Shown: positions 41,226 to 49,460 of the stretch, in pieces | Numbering within the stretch: the stretch's first letter is position 1 | How the letters are laid out: every line of letters begins with the position of its first letter | Assembly (NCBI RefSeq): GCF_009193135.1 | Contig: NZ_VUKC01000002.1 | Span: 372,001 to 436,000 of the forward strand | Direction of reading: 5' to 3' | Origin: Georgenia satyanarayanai | GTDB taxonomy: Bacteria; Actinomycetota; Actinomycetes; Actinomycetales; Actinomycetaceae | Length of the DNA: 64,000 nucleotides | The notes under the pieces: model-generated | Told to the model about the DNA's origin: nothing | The model's database searches: none | The model's input: only the letters and a program-made list of their open reading frames with translations | Translations under genes and position numbers: made by a program

Positions 41226-42326
41226 TTGAGCCTGCAGATCCGTGACGCCGCCGAGTGCCGCTACGACGTGCTGTCCCTCGGTGAGGTGATGCTCCGGCTG
41301 GACCCGGGCGAGGGACGCATCCGCACCGCGCGGAGCTTCCGCGTGTGGGAGGGCGGGGGCGAGTACAACGTCGCCCGCGGCCTGCGCCGTGCCTTCGGGC
41401 TGCGCGCCGGCGTGCTCACCGCCCTCGTGGACAACGAGGTGGGCCGGCTGGTGGAGGACTTCATCCTCACCGGCGGGGTCGACCCCTCGCTCATCCACTG
41501 GGTGCCCTCCGACGGGATCGGGCGCAGCGTGCGCAACGGCCTGAACTTCACCGAGCGGGGCTTCGGGGTGCGCGGGGCGGTGGGCGTGTCCGACCGCGGC
41601 CACACCGCGGCCTCACAGCTCCGGCCCGGGGACATCGACTTCGAGCACGTCTTCGGCGAGCTCGGGGTGCGCTGGCTGCACACCGGCGGCATCTACGCCG
41701 CCCTGTCCGACACCTCCGCGGAGGTGGTGCTCGCCGCGGTCCAGGCCGCGAAGAAGCACGGCACGGTCGTGTCCTACGACCTCAACTACCGGCCCTCGCT
41801 GTGGAAGGACATCGGCGGCCAGGCGCGCGCCCAGGAGGTCAACCGGGAGATCGCCCACCACATCGACGTCATGATCGGCAACGAGGAGGACTTCACCGCC
41901 TCCCTCGGCTTCGAGGTGGAGGGCGTGGACGAGAACCTCACCGACCTCGACGTCGCGAGCTTCCGCGCGATGATCGAGAACGTGCAGGCCGCCTACCCGA
42001 ACTTCGAGGCCATCGGCACCACCATGCGCAGCGTGCACACGGCGACGGTCAACGACTGGGGCGCGATCGCCTGGTCCAAGGACGAAGGCTTCGCCCAGGC
42101 CACCCACCGGGAGCGCCTGGAGATCCTCGACCGCGTGGGCGGCGGGGACTCCTTCGCCTCCGGCCTCATCTACGGCCTCATCACCGGAGAACCGCTGGCG
42201 ACCGCAGTAGACTACGGGGCGGCGCACGGAGCGCTGGCGATGACGACCCCCGGCGACACCTCGATGGTGACGAAGGCGGAGATCCTCAAGCTCGCTGCCG
42301 GCGGCAGCGCCCGAGTGCAGCGCTGA
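41226..42326 (+). CDS. PfkB-family sugar kinase, 2-keto-3-deoxygluconate kinase-like
   Basis: Ribokinase-fold kinase of 366 residues. VLSLGEVMLRLDPG at the N-terminus, GGGEYNVARGLRRAFG substrate loop, YDLNYRPSLW, IGNEEDF and the PfkB signature VGGGDSFASGLIYGL with the catalytic Asp. Next to KDPG aldolase it most likely phosphorylates 2-keto-3-deoxygluconate or a close keto-deoxy acid to feed that enzyme. Start is TTG 41226 behind AAGGAG (6 nt), one of three TTG starts in this cluster. Confidence 0.9.
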   Translation: MSLQIRDAAECRYDVLSLGEVMLRLDPGEGRIRTARSFRVWEGGGEYNVARGLRRAFGLRAGVLTALVDNEVGRLVEDFILTGGVDPSLIHWVPSDGIGRSVRNGLNFTERGFGVRGAVGVSDRGHTAASQLRPGDIDFEHVFGELGVRWLHTGGIYAALSDTSAEVVLAAVQAAKKHGTVVSYDLNYRPSLWKDIGGQARAQEVNREIAHHIDVMIGNEEDFTASLGFEVEGVDENLTDLDVASFRAMIENVQAAYPNFEAIGTTMRSVHTATVNDWGAIAWSKDEGFAQATHRERLEILDRVGGGDSFASGLIYGLITGEPLATAVDYGAAHGALAMTTPGDTSMVTKAEILKLAAGGSARVQR

Positions 42327-42345
42327 CGGCACCGAAGGAGCCTCG

Positions 42346-43398
42346 ATGACCCCCAGCCGCACCACCGTCGCGGGCAACGGACGGGCGGCGACGCTGAGCG
42401 ACGTCGCCCGTGAGGCCGGCGTCTCCCTCGCCACGGCCTCCCGCGCCATCAACGGCAGCACGAACCGCTCGGTGCGCGCCGACCTGCGTGAACGGGTCCT
42501 CGACGCCGCCGAACGGCTCAACTACTCACCGAACGCCAACGCCCAGGCGATGGCGCGCGGCCGGACGGCGACGCTCGGGCTCATCGTCCACGACATCGCC
42601 GACCCGTTCTTCTCCACCATCGCCGCCGGCGTCACCGAGGCGGCCGACGCCGCCGGGCTCGCCGTCACCCTGGCCAACACCCAGCACGACGCCGAGCGTG
42701 AGGTCGGGTTCATCCAGACCCTGCAGAACCTGCGGGCACGGTCGATCATCGTCGTCGGTGGTCGCCAGGACGACGAAGAGGGCAACCGGCGCCTGCGCCA
42801 GGCGCTCGCCGCCTACCAGGAGCGCGGGGGAGCGGCGGCGATGGTCGGCCAGCCGATCCTCGGCGTCAAGGCGGTCCACGTGGACAACCACGGGGCGTCC
42901 GCCGCCCTGGCCCGCGCGCTGCACGGGCTGGGCTACCGGCGCTTCGCCGTCCTCGGCGGTCCCGAACGCCACCTCACCGCTGCGGAGCGGCGCGGAGGCT
43001 TCTGCGAGGCGCTGGCCGAGCTCGGCGCGCCGGTGGCCGAGGAGGCGATCATCCCCTCGCCCTTCGTCCGGGACGGTGGGCACGAGGCGATGGTCGAGCT
43101 CATGCGCCGGGACCTCGACGTCGAGGTCGTCTTCGCCGTCAACGACGTCATGGCCCTCGGGGCGATGACGGCCGCGCGCGAGGCCGGCCTGGTGCTGCCC
43201 CGGGACATGTCGTTCGCCGGCTTCGACGACATCTTCGCGCTCCGCGACGTCACCCCCACGCTCACCACCGTGCGGATCGACATGGTCGACATCGGCCGCA
43301 AGGCCACGTCCCTGGCCCTGGGGGACAGCGACGCCCCCGACCTCGTCACCGTCTCCGGGGAGGTCGTCCTGCGCGAGTCCACGCCCGGCCCCCGGTAG
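42346..43398 (+). CDS. LacI-family transcriptional regulator of the sugar cluster
   Basis: Repressor of 350 residues. HTH at ~15-38 (ATLSDVAREAGVSLATASRA), hinge LNYSPNANAQAMARG, then a periplasmic-binding-protein-like effector domain (TLGLIVHDIADPFFSTIAAG, VHVDNHGASAALARALH, FAVNDVMALGAMTAAREAG, FAGFDDIFALRDVTPTLTTV). Co-transcribed with the KDPG aldolase and kinase. The five AAGCGCTT-type operators in this cluster are its natural candidate targets, including its own promoter. The effector is unknown; one expects a sugar acid or keto-deoxy acid. Confidence 0.94.
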   Translation: MTPSRTTVAGNGRAATLSDVAREAGVSLATASRAINGSTNRSVRADLRERVLDAAERLNYSPNANAQAMARGRTATLGLIVHDIADPFFSTIAAGVTEAADAAGLAVTLANTQHDAEREVGFIQTLQNLRARSIIVVGGRQDDEEGNRRLRQALAAYQERGGAAAMVGQPILGVKAVHVDNHGASAALARALHGLGYRRFAVLGGPERHLTAAERRGGFCEALAELGAPVAEEAIIPSPFVRDGGHEAMVELMRRDLDVEVVFAVNDVMALGAMTAAREAGLVLPRDMSFAGFDDIFALRDVTPTLTTVRIDMVDIGRKATSLALGDSDAPDLVTVSGEVVLRESTPGPR

Positions 43399-43402
43399 CA
43401 CG

Positions 43403-43433
43403 GAGGCGGTGGCCCGGAGCGGGCCACCGCCTC
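43403..43433. terminator. bidirectional terminator after the LacI gene
   Basis: Perfect 14-bp stem (43403-43416 with 43420-43433) and a GAG loop, between the LacI gene and the convergent flavin reductase gene. Confidence 0.78.
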
Positions 43434-43452
43434 GCGTGGCGGGAGACGCTGC

Positions 43453-43998
43453 TCAGACGGTGACCTTCTCGCGGACCGCGGTGAGGACCTGGCTGTAGAG
43501 GCTGCGCACGTCCTCGACGGGAGCTGCCTCGAGGACCTCGCCCTCGGGGGAGAGGTCCTTGCCGAAGCTCAGGCCCGGGCCGGGCAGGTGGACGGCCTGG
43601 ACGCGGTCGAGCACCTCACCGAGCTGGCGTGCGGCACCGGCGGCGGCGCCCCAGCCGTAGCCGACGACGCCGATCGGCAGACCCTTCCACTCGGCGTGCA
43701 GGGAGTCGATCGCGTTCTTCAGCACCGCGGGGTAGCCGGCGTTGTACTCCGGGACCGTGATGACGAGGCCGTCGAAGGTGCGGACGCGCTCGGACCAGGC
43801 GACGGTGCTGGCCAGGGTGTAGTTGCCGGTGGCGGGCTGCTCGGGCTCGGCGAGGAAGGGCAGGTCGATCTCGGCGAGGTCGATGACCTCGGCCTCGATG
43901 CCCTCGGGGGCGAGCGAGGCGACCCACTGCGCGACCTGGGGCCCGATCCGGGTGGGGCGGGAGGAGCTGACGATGACGCCGATCTTCTGAGTACTCAT
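43453..43998 (-). CDS. NADPH-dependent FMN reductase
   Basis: Flavodoxin-like reductase of 181 residues (SsuE/quinone reductase family). IGVIVSSSRPTRIGPQVAQW binds FMN phosphate, LVITVPEYNAGYPAVLKNAID is the family signature, and VVGYGWGAAAGAARQL the second FMN loop. It could supply reduced flavin or reduce quinones. It is oriented opposite to the sugar genes and has no LacI operator at its start, so it may not belong to the pathway. Confidence 0.9.
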   Translation of the reverse strand: MSTQKIGVIVSSSRPTRIGPQVAQWVASLAPEGIEAEVIDLAEIDLPFLAEPEQPATGNYTLASTVAWSERVRTFDGLVITVPEYNAGYPAVLKNAIDSLHAEWKGLPIGVVGYGWGAAAGAARQLGEVLDRVQAVHLPGPGLSFGKDLSPEGEVLEAAPVEDVRSLYSQVLTAVREKVTV

Positions 43999-44065
43999 GC
44001 CGAGTCAATGGATGAACCTTCAACATTGTTCCCTCAGTCGTCAACATGTGGCGAGGCTCACGCTC

Positions 44066-44095
44066 TTGACAGGGGTGATGGCTGCTGGCTAAGTT
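44066..44095 (+). promoter_or_regulatory. sigma-70-type promoter of the Gfo/Idh-isomerase operon
   Basis: TTGACA (44066-44071), an 18-nt spacer and TAAGTT (44090-44095). The start site would fall inside the LacI operator that begins at 44096. Confidence 0.6.
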
Positions 44096-44109
44096 GGAAA
44101 GCGCATTCC
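44096..44109. promoter_or_regulatory. LacI-type operator, site 3
   Basis: GGAAAGCGCATTCC, a near-perfect palindrome around AAGCGCAT (44099-44106), directly downstream of a good -35/-10 pair and 40 bp before the Gfo/Idh start. It differs from the AAGCGCTT core by one base. Confidence 0.68.
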
Positions 44110-44149
44110 CCAGTCTTCCGCCACACCGGCACGTCTCATTGGAGAGCAC

Positions 44150-45313
44150 ATGACCACGCGTACGCTGCGGATCGCGATGAACGGCATCACGGGCCGGATG
44201 GGGTACCGCCAGCACCTCGTCCGCTCGATCCTCCCGATCCGCGACGCGGGCGGGTTCGAGCTCGAGGACGGCACCCGGGTGCAGGTGGAGCCGATCCTCG
44301 TCGGGCGCCGGGAGAACGCCGTCCGGGAGATCGCCGAGCGCCACGGCGTCGAGCAGTGGACCACCGACGTCGACGCGGTGATGAACGACCCGAGCGTCGA
44401 CGTCTACTTCGACGCCCAGCTCACCTCGCTGCGCAAGGCCACGCTCACCGCCGCGATGAAGGCCGGCAAGCACGTCTACACCGAGAAGCCCACGGCCGAG
44501 TCGCTCGAGGAGGCCGTCGAGCTGGCGCGGCTGGGGCAGGAGACCGGCGTGACCGCCGGCGTCGTCCACGACAAGCTCTACCTGCCCGGGCTGGTCAAGC
44601 TCCGCCGTCTGGTGGACCAGGGCTTCTTCGGCCGCATCCTGTCCCTGCGCGGCGAGTTCGGCTACTGGGTCTTCGAGGGCGATGTCCAGCCCGCGCAGCG
44701 CCCGAGCTGGAACTACCGCAAGGAGGACGGCGGCGGCATGGTCGTGGACATGTTCTGCCACTGGAACTACGTGCTCGAGGGCATTCTCGGCCGCGTCGAC
44801 GCCGTCACCGCCAGGGCCGTCACCCACATCCCCACCCGCTGGGACGAGCAGGGCAAGGAGTACACCGCCACCGCCGACGACGCCGCGTACGGGATCTTCG
44901 AGGTCACCACCCCGGGTGGGGACCCCGTCGTCGCCCAGATCAACTCCTCCTGGGCGGTGCGCGTCTTCCGTGACGAGCTCGTCGAGTTCCAGGTTGACGG
45001 CACCCGAGGTTCGGCCGTCGCCGGTCTGCGCAACTGCGTGGCCCAGGAGCGCGCGCACACCCCCAAGCCGGTGTGGAACCCCGACCTGCCCGTCACCGAG
45101 CCCTTCCGTGACCAGTGGCTCGAGGTGCCCAACAACGCCGACCTCGACAACGGCTTCAAGCTGCAGTGGGAGGAGTTCCTCCGCGACGTCGTCGCCGAGC
45201 GCCCGCACCGCTACGGCCTGCTCTCCGCCGCGCGGGGCGTCCAGCTCGCCGAGCTCGGCCTGCAGTCCTCCGCCGAGGGGCGGCGCCTGGAGATCCCGGA
45301 GCTCACCCTGTGA
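44150..45313 (+). CDS. Gfo/Idh/MocA-family sugar dehydrogenase
   Basis: 387-residue NAD(P)-dependent dehydrogenase. The Rossmann loop is unusual for the family, AMNGITGRMGYRQHL, then YFDAQLTSLRKATL, TEKPTAESLEEA (Lys of EKP), and KEDGGGMVVDMFCHWNYVLEGI as the catalytic helix with His. Its length and insertions are those of the LacI-regulated sugar-catabolic branch. Start ATG 44150; the stop overlaps the next gene's GTG (GTGA). The partner isomerase suggests oxidation of a sugar or 3-keto intermediate followed by isomerisation; the exact substrate is not readable. Confidence 0.9.
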   Translation: MTTRTLRIAMNGITGRMGYRQHLVRSILPIRDAGGFELEDGTRVQVEPILVGRRENAVREIAERHGVEQWTTDVDAVMNDPSVDVYFDAQLTSLRKATLTAAMKAGKHVYTEKPTAESLEEAVELARLGQETGVTAGVVHDKLYLPGLVKLRRLVDQGFFGRILSLRGEFGYWVFEGDVQPAQRPSWNYRKEDGGGMVVDMFCHWNYVLEGILGRVDAVTARAVTHIPTRWDEQGKEYTATADDAAYGIFEVTTPGGDPVVAQINSSWAVRVFRDELVEFQVDGTRGSAVAGLRNCVAQERAHTPKPVWNPDLPVTEPFRDQWLEVPNNADLDNGFKLQWEEFLRDVVAERPHRYGLLSAARGVQLAELGLQSSAEGRRLEIPELTL

Positions 45314-46185
45314 GCGCGGACCTCTCCCGGCTCTCCCTCAACACCGCGACGACCAAGACCCTCACCCTGGAGGAGGCCGTCGACGTCGCGGCGCGGGCCG
45401 GCCTCGGCGCCGTAGGCCTGTGGCGCGACCGGGTGGCCGAGGCGGGCCTGGAGCGTGCTGCCGCCGTGGTGCGCGACGCCGGTCTGCGGGTGTCCTCGCT
45501 GTGCCGGGGCGGCTTCCTCACCGCCGTCGACGCCGAGGGGCAGCGGGCGGCGCTGGAGGACAACCGCGCCGCGATCGTCGAGGCCGCGACGCTGGGGACG
45601 CGTGAGCTCGTCATGGTCGTCGGCGGGCTGCCGGCGTGCCCGGAGCCCGGGAGGGCGGCGCTGCCGGACGGGGACCGGGACCTCGTCGCCACGCGGCAGC
45701 GGGTGGCCGACCGGATCGGCGAGCTCGTGCCCGTCGCGGAGGAGCACGACGTCCGGCTCGTCCTCGAGCCGATGAACCCGATCTTCGCCGCCGACCGCGG
45801 GGTCCTGTCCACCCTCGAGCAGTCCCTCGACCTCGCCGCGGACTTCCCGGCCGAGGCCGTGGGCGTGGTCGTCGACACCTACCACGTGTGGTGGGACCCG
45901 AAGCTGGAGGCGCAGATCGCCCGGGCGGGCGCCGAGGGGCGCCTGGCGGGCTACCAGGTGTGCGACTGGGTGCTCCCGCTCGCCGACGACTCCCTCCTCT
46001 CCCGCGGCTACATGGGCGACGGCTACGTCGACTTCGCCGCGATCACCCGCTGGGTGGCCGACGCCGGGTACACCGGCGACGTCGAGGTGGAGATCTTCAA
46101 CCAGGCCGTCTGGGACACCCCGGGCGGCGACGTCGTCGCCACCATGGCCGACCGCTACCAGCGCCTGGTCGCCCCGTACCTCTAG
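45310..46185 (+). CDS. sugar phosphate isomerase/epimerase (TIM barrel)
   Basis: 291-residue xylose-isomerase-like TIM barrel. Metal ligands are visible in LEPMNPIFAADRG (Glu), VVDTYHVWWDPKLE (Asp/His), YQVCDWV (Asp), and EVEIFNQAVWD (Glu). Such enzymes isomerise or epimerise free sugars or keto-sugars, and some are 3-keto-glycoside hydrolases. Translationally coupled by a 4-bp overlap to the Gfo/Idh dehydrogenase, with which it must share a pathway. A palindromic terminator follows 12 bp after the stop. Confidence 0.88.
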   Translation: MSADLSRLSLNTATTKTLTLEEAVDVAARAGLGAVGLWRDRVAEAGLERAAAVVRDAGLRVSSLCRGGFLTAVDAEGQRAALEDNRAAIVEAATLGTRELVMVVGGLPACPEPGRAALPDGDRDLVATRQRVADRIGELVPVAEEHDVRLVLEPMNPIFAADRGVLSTLEQSLDLAADFPAEAVGVVVDTYHVWWDPKLEAQIARAGAEGRLAGYQVCDWVLPLADDSLLSRGYMGDGYVDFAAITRWVADAGYTGDVEVEIFNQAVWDTPGGDVVATMADRYQRLVAPYL

Positions 46186-46197
46186 CCCGGCTCGCTC

Positions 46198-46240
46198 AGG
46201 TGTGGAGTTGTGGACGCCTGAGGTCCACAACTCCACACCT
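46198..46240. terminator. TGTGGA-family palindrome, copy 2
   Basis: Perfect 18-bp arms, AGGTGTGGAGTTGTGGAC (46198-46215) and its complement (46223-46240), with a 7-nt loop. The right end overlaps the stop codon of the converging minus-strand gene. Bidirectional terminator and member of a three-copy repeat family. Confidence 0.75.
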
Positions 46241-47198
46241 AGGCGCGTCCGACCGCGCAGGCGGGCCCGCACGGCCGGGGTGATCCACCCCAGCCGCCCT
46301 GGTGCAGCGCCCGGGCCACCTGTGCCGCGGTGGCGCACGGTGTGCCGGCGATGTGGCTCCAGCGGTACCGGAGAGTGATCTCGCCGGCCTCGAGCAGCGC
46401 CGCGTTGTCGCGCCACGTGTCCTTGTCGGTCCGTCCACCGGGATGCGCGAGCTTCCCGTCGAGCTCCACCCGCACGCCGAGTCCTCGGTAGCGGCAGTCG
46501 GCCCGGATCCACCCGCCGGCGAGCTTCTCGCGCGTCTGGAGCTCCGCACGTGGGAGCCCGTGCGCACGTTCGACGTGCTGCCGGTACCGGAGCTCGAGTG
46601 GCGACTCCACGCCGTCGGCCACCTCGCCGAGCAGGTCGACGACGAGATCGCGGCCGCGGACCCGGCCACGGCGTTCCAAGGCCTTGAGCATGGCGTTCGG
46701 ATGCACCACCTTCCGAGTGGCGCGGACGAGGATGCCGATGACGTCGTCGGTCGTCTCCGCTCGGGCGACGAGGTCGAGGGCGGTCTCGGAGGGGTGCACG
46801 GCATCGACCCGTCCAGCGAGGATCTTCGGCATCGTCCGACGACGATGGATCCGCAGCCCGTCCATCGGGGTGACGGTGCGGTGCGCCGGGACGCTGATCT
46901 CGACCGGCGCGTCCATGCGTTGCGCCCGGGTGGCGGCGGTCTCGAACCACCAGTCCGACGCCGTCGAGTGCGAGATCGCGGCTCCGGTGCCCGCGTAGGC
47001 AAGGGCGGCGGCCACCCGGGTGAGCCACTCGAGGTTGCCGGAGTGAGTCACGTAGACACCGGGATAGGCACGCTGCCAGGAGCCGGTGTCCACGAGGTGC
47101 CGCACCCACCTGTCCGTGGCGCCCTCGTCGCGCAGCTGCGCGCGCGTGAGGACGTGCTCGTGGTGTTCGGCGAGCTGCTCGATCCGGCGCCTGTCCAT
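46239..47198 (-). CDS. AbiEi-like/DUF559 protein (predicted nuclease-fold)
   Basis: 319-residue protein of a common actinobacterial family. The N-terminal winged helix reads like an AbiEi antitoxin domain (LAEHHEHVLTRAQLRDEG, WQRAYPGVYV). The C-terminal region resembles DUF559/Vsr-like PD-(D/E)xK nucleases: ESPLELRYRQHVE, GWIRADCRYRGLGVRVELDG and a Lys after it (DxE...ELDGK). No cognate AbiEii toxin is next to it, so toxin-antitoxin function is unproven; it may repair or cut DNA. ATG 47198 start. It interrupts the sugar cluster and has no LacI operator. Confidence 0.75.
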   Translation of the reverse strand: MDRRRIEQLAEHHEHVLTRAQLRDEGATDRWVRHLVDTGSWQRAYPGVYVTHSGNLEWLTRVAAALAYAGTGAAISHSTASDWWFETAATRAQRMDAPVEISVPAHRTVTPMDGLRIHRRRTMPKILAGRVDAVHPSETALDLVARAETTDDVIGILVRATRKVVHPNAMLKALERRGRVRGRDLVVDLLGEVADGVESPLELRYRQHVERAHGLPRAELQTREKLAGGWIRADCRYRGLGVRVELDGKLAHPGGRTDKDTWRDNAALLEAGEITLRYRWSHIAGTPCATAAQVARALHQGGWGGSPRPCGPACAVGRA

Positions 47199-47287
47199 GC
47201 CTCAGCGTGGACCGGCGCGGTGATCGACCACCCGCCGGGCGCCAGACCTGTGGACAGGCCTGTGGAACAGCCCCGGCCCGGATCGTT

Positions 47288-47330
47288 GTGTGTGGACTTC
47301 TCGACCTCAGAGGTCGAAAAGTCCACACAC
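47288..47330 (-). terminator. TGTGGA-family palindrome, copy 3
   Basis: GTGTGTGGACTT (47288-47299) pairs with its complement (47319-47330), then one mismatch and an inner TCGACCTC/GAGGTCGA stem. It lies 51 bp after the flavoprotein stop. Same 43-bp length as copy 2. Confidence 0.7.
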
Positions 47331-47380
47331 GAGCGAGGCGGAGGGCGGAGACGAGGTGGGCCCGGCGGCCGCCGAGCGGC

Positions 47381-49447
47381 TCACAGGATGTTCTGGTGCT
47401 CGCGGTACTCGCGCCAGACGTTCTCGAAGAAGTCGTCCGTCTCCGGGATCGGGCGGCGCGGGCGCCAGGTGACGGCCACCTCGCCCGCCTCGCTGGGCGA
47501 CGCCGGGTCCGCGGCGCGGTGCGGGGTCCACGAGACCTCCTGGACCTCGTCGTCGAGCGCGCCGCCGTCGAGGGTGAAGCGGAACAGCTCGGGCAGGTCC
47601 AGCTCACGCGCGGCGTCGCGCCCGTACCCCACGAGCGGCAGCGAGCCGGACGGGTCGGTGTAGAGCACCGAGCCGCGCGAGCGCCCGCCGTGGTCGACGT
47701 AGTCGGCCATCGCGGTGAGGTACACCTGCGCCGTCGTGAGGATGTCGCGCACGAGGAAGGCGCGGTTGACGGCGCGGCGCGAGCCGGCGTCGGCGACGAC
47801 GAGCTCCCGGTAGGTGCCGAGCCACTCCTCCACCTGCTCCAGCGCCTCGGCGATGGACTGACGCGAGCGGACCGGGCCGGCCTTGGCGCTCATGAGCTCG
47901 CCGACCTCACGCAGGAGGTCACCGGAGTTGTCCTCCCGGCCCGCGGCGGCCCGCTCGGTCGCACCCTCGACGAGCTCGGCGGCGTCGCGCAGCGGGCCCT
48001 CCGCCGCCGCGGCGAACTCCGCCTCCCCGAGCGGCGGGTCCGAGCGCCGGGTCGCGATGAACTGCGCGGCCCGCGTGGCCCCGACCTGCCCGCTGTTGAG
48101 CGCCGCCCCGCCGGGCCGGTAGACCCCGTGCGCCCCGCCGGCCTCACCCACCGGGAAGAAGCCCGGCAGGTTCGACTGCCACCACGCGTCCACGAGCAGG
48201 CCGCCGTTGTTGTGCTGGGCGCACACGTCGACCTCGAGCATCTCCTGCTCGAGGTCCACGTACGGGTTCTTGTTCAGGTAGAACTCGTAGGCGGGCAGGT
48301 TCATGTGCTTGAGCCGCTCGATCGGCGTGCCGAACAGGACGCCGGCCTTGTCGAGGTACTCGTAGGCCTCCGCGTCCAGCGCGGACGGGTCGAAGTCCTC
48401 CCGCACCGGGTTGCGCCGGAAGTCGAGGAACACCCGCCGGCCGCGCAGCACCGTCTCGCGGTAGACGAGGAGGTCGATGAGGGAGGAGCCGTCACGGGCC
48501 TTGCGGACGTCGAAGGGCCACTGGTAGCCCTTGAGGAAGACGAGGGACATGAGGCGGCCGTAGTCGGGGATCGCCTCGGTGAGGAACTCCCGCTCGTCCC
48601 CGCCGTCCTCGTCGGTCGAGACGAAGCGCGGCACCACCTGCATGTACGTGCCCGAGACGTTCCACCGGGGCTTCGTCGAGGCGAGCCCGAACTGCCACTC
48701 GGTGACGTTCTTCCCGCCGATGCCGGCGCGGTAGGCGGCGCCCGAGGCGCCCCACTGCCCGTTGGGGAACACCCGCGTCGCGTAGAGCCCGGCGGGGCCG
48801 CCCGTCGCGTACACGACGTTGGTGCACCGCACGAGCAGGTAGGGGCTGCGCTCGCCGTCGTGCGGGATGTCGGTGCGCAGGAGGAGCAGGCCGGCGACGG
48901 CGCCCTCGTGGGTGAGGACGTCGACGACGCGGCACTCGGGGAAGATCCGCGTGCCGTTCGCGTTGACCTGCTTCTCCAGCTGCTCGACCATCGTCCGCGA
49001 GGTGTAGGGCCCCACGGAGGTGGCCCGCTGGCGGGGGTCGTGGTCGGTCTTGTAGCCGATGAACTCGCCGTAGCGGTTCTGCGGGAACGGCACGCCCAGG
49101 TCGGCGAGGTGGAGGAAGGCACGCGCGGACAGTGCGGCCTCGGCCAGGGCGTTGTCCCCGTCCATCGCACCACCGGCGAAGAGGGTCTGGGCCATCTCCC
49201 GCACGGAGTCGCCGCTGTCGCCGGAGAGCGTGAGCTTGTAGTAGGTCTGCTTGTCCGAGCCGGCGTTGCGGCTCGCGCCGGCACCGATCTTGTCGGTGAC
49301 CATGACGACGTCGTCCTGGCCGAGCTGGACGAGACGCTCGGCGGCGCAGTACCCGGCCGAGCCGGTGCCGACGACGACGGTGTTGGCGGTGACGACGGGC
49401 ACCGCGCGGCCGGCGATGGTCAGGGTCTGGGGCTCGTGGCTGGTCAC
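47381..49447 (-). CDS. FAD-binding fumarate reductase/aspartate oxidase-like flavoprotein
   Basis: 688-residue flavoprotein. N-terminal FAD site TVVVGTGSAGYCAAERLVQL, then a SdhA/FrdA/NadB-type catalytic body with DKQTYYKLTLSGDSGDSV, VVYATGGPAGLYATR, PVGEAGGAHGVYRPGG, AALNSGQVGATRAAQFIA, and a C-terminal helical domain with Arg-rich tracks. No Fe-S or cytochrome partner is encoded nearby, so it may act as a stand-alone oxidoreductase or use a shared acceptor. GTG 49447 has GAGGAG 6 nt upstream. It follows the SDR gene by 13 bp in one operon under a LacI operator, which places it in the sugar-acid pathway; the substrate is unknown. Confidence 0.87.
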   Translation of the reverse strand: MTSHEPQTLTIAGRAVPVVTANTVVVGTGSAGYCAAERLVQLGQDDVVMVTDKIGAGASRNAGSDKQTYYKLTLSGDSGDSVREMAQTLFAGGAMDGDNALAEAALSARAFLHLADLGVPFPQNRYGEFIGYKTDHDPRQRATSVGPYTSRTMVEQLEKQVNANGTRIFPECRVVDVLTHEGAVAGLLLLRTDIPHDGERSPYLLVRCTNVVYATGGPAGLYATRVFPNGQWGASGAAYRAGIGGKNVTEWQFGLASTKPRWNVSGTYMQVVPRFVSTDEDGGDEREFLTEAIPDYGRLMSLVFLKGYQWPFDVRKARDGSSLIDLLVYRETVLRGRRVFLDFRRNPVREDFDPSALDAEAYEYLDKAGVLFGTPIERLKHMNLPAYEFYLNKNPYVDLEQEMLEVDVCAQHNNGGLLVDAWWQSNLPGFFPVGEAGGAHGVYRPGGAALNSGQVGATRAAQFIATRRSDPPLGEAEFAAAAEGPLRDAAELVEGATERAAAGREDNSGDLLREVGELMSAKAGPVRSRQSIAEALEQVEEWLGTYRELVVADAGSRRAVNRAFLVRDILTTAQVYLTAMADYVDHGGRSRGSVLYTDPSGSLPLVGYGRDAARELDLPELFRFTLDGGALDDEVQEVSWTPHRAADPASPSEAGEVAVTWRPRRPIPETDDFFENVWREYREHQNIL

Positions 49448-49460
49448 GGGTCGCTCCTCG

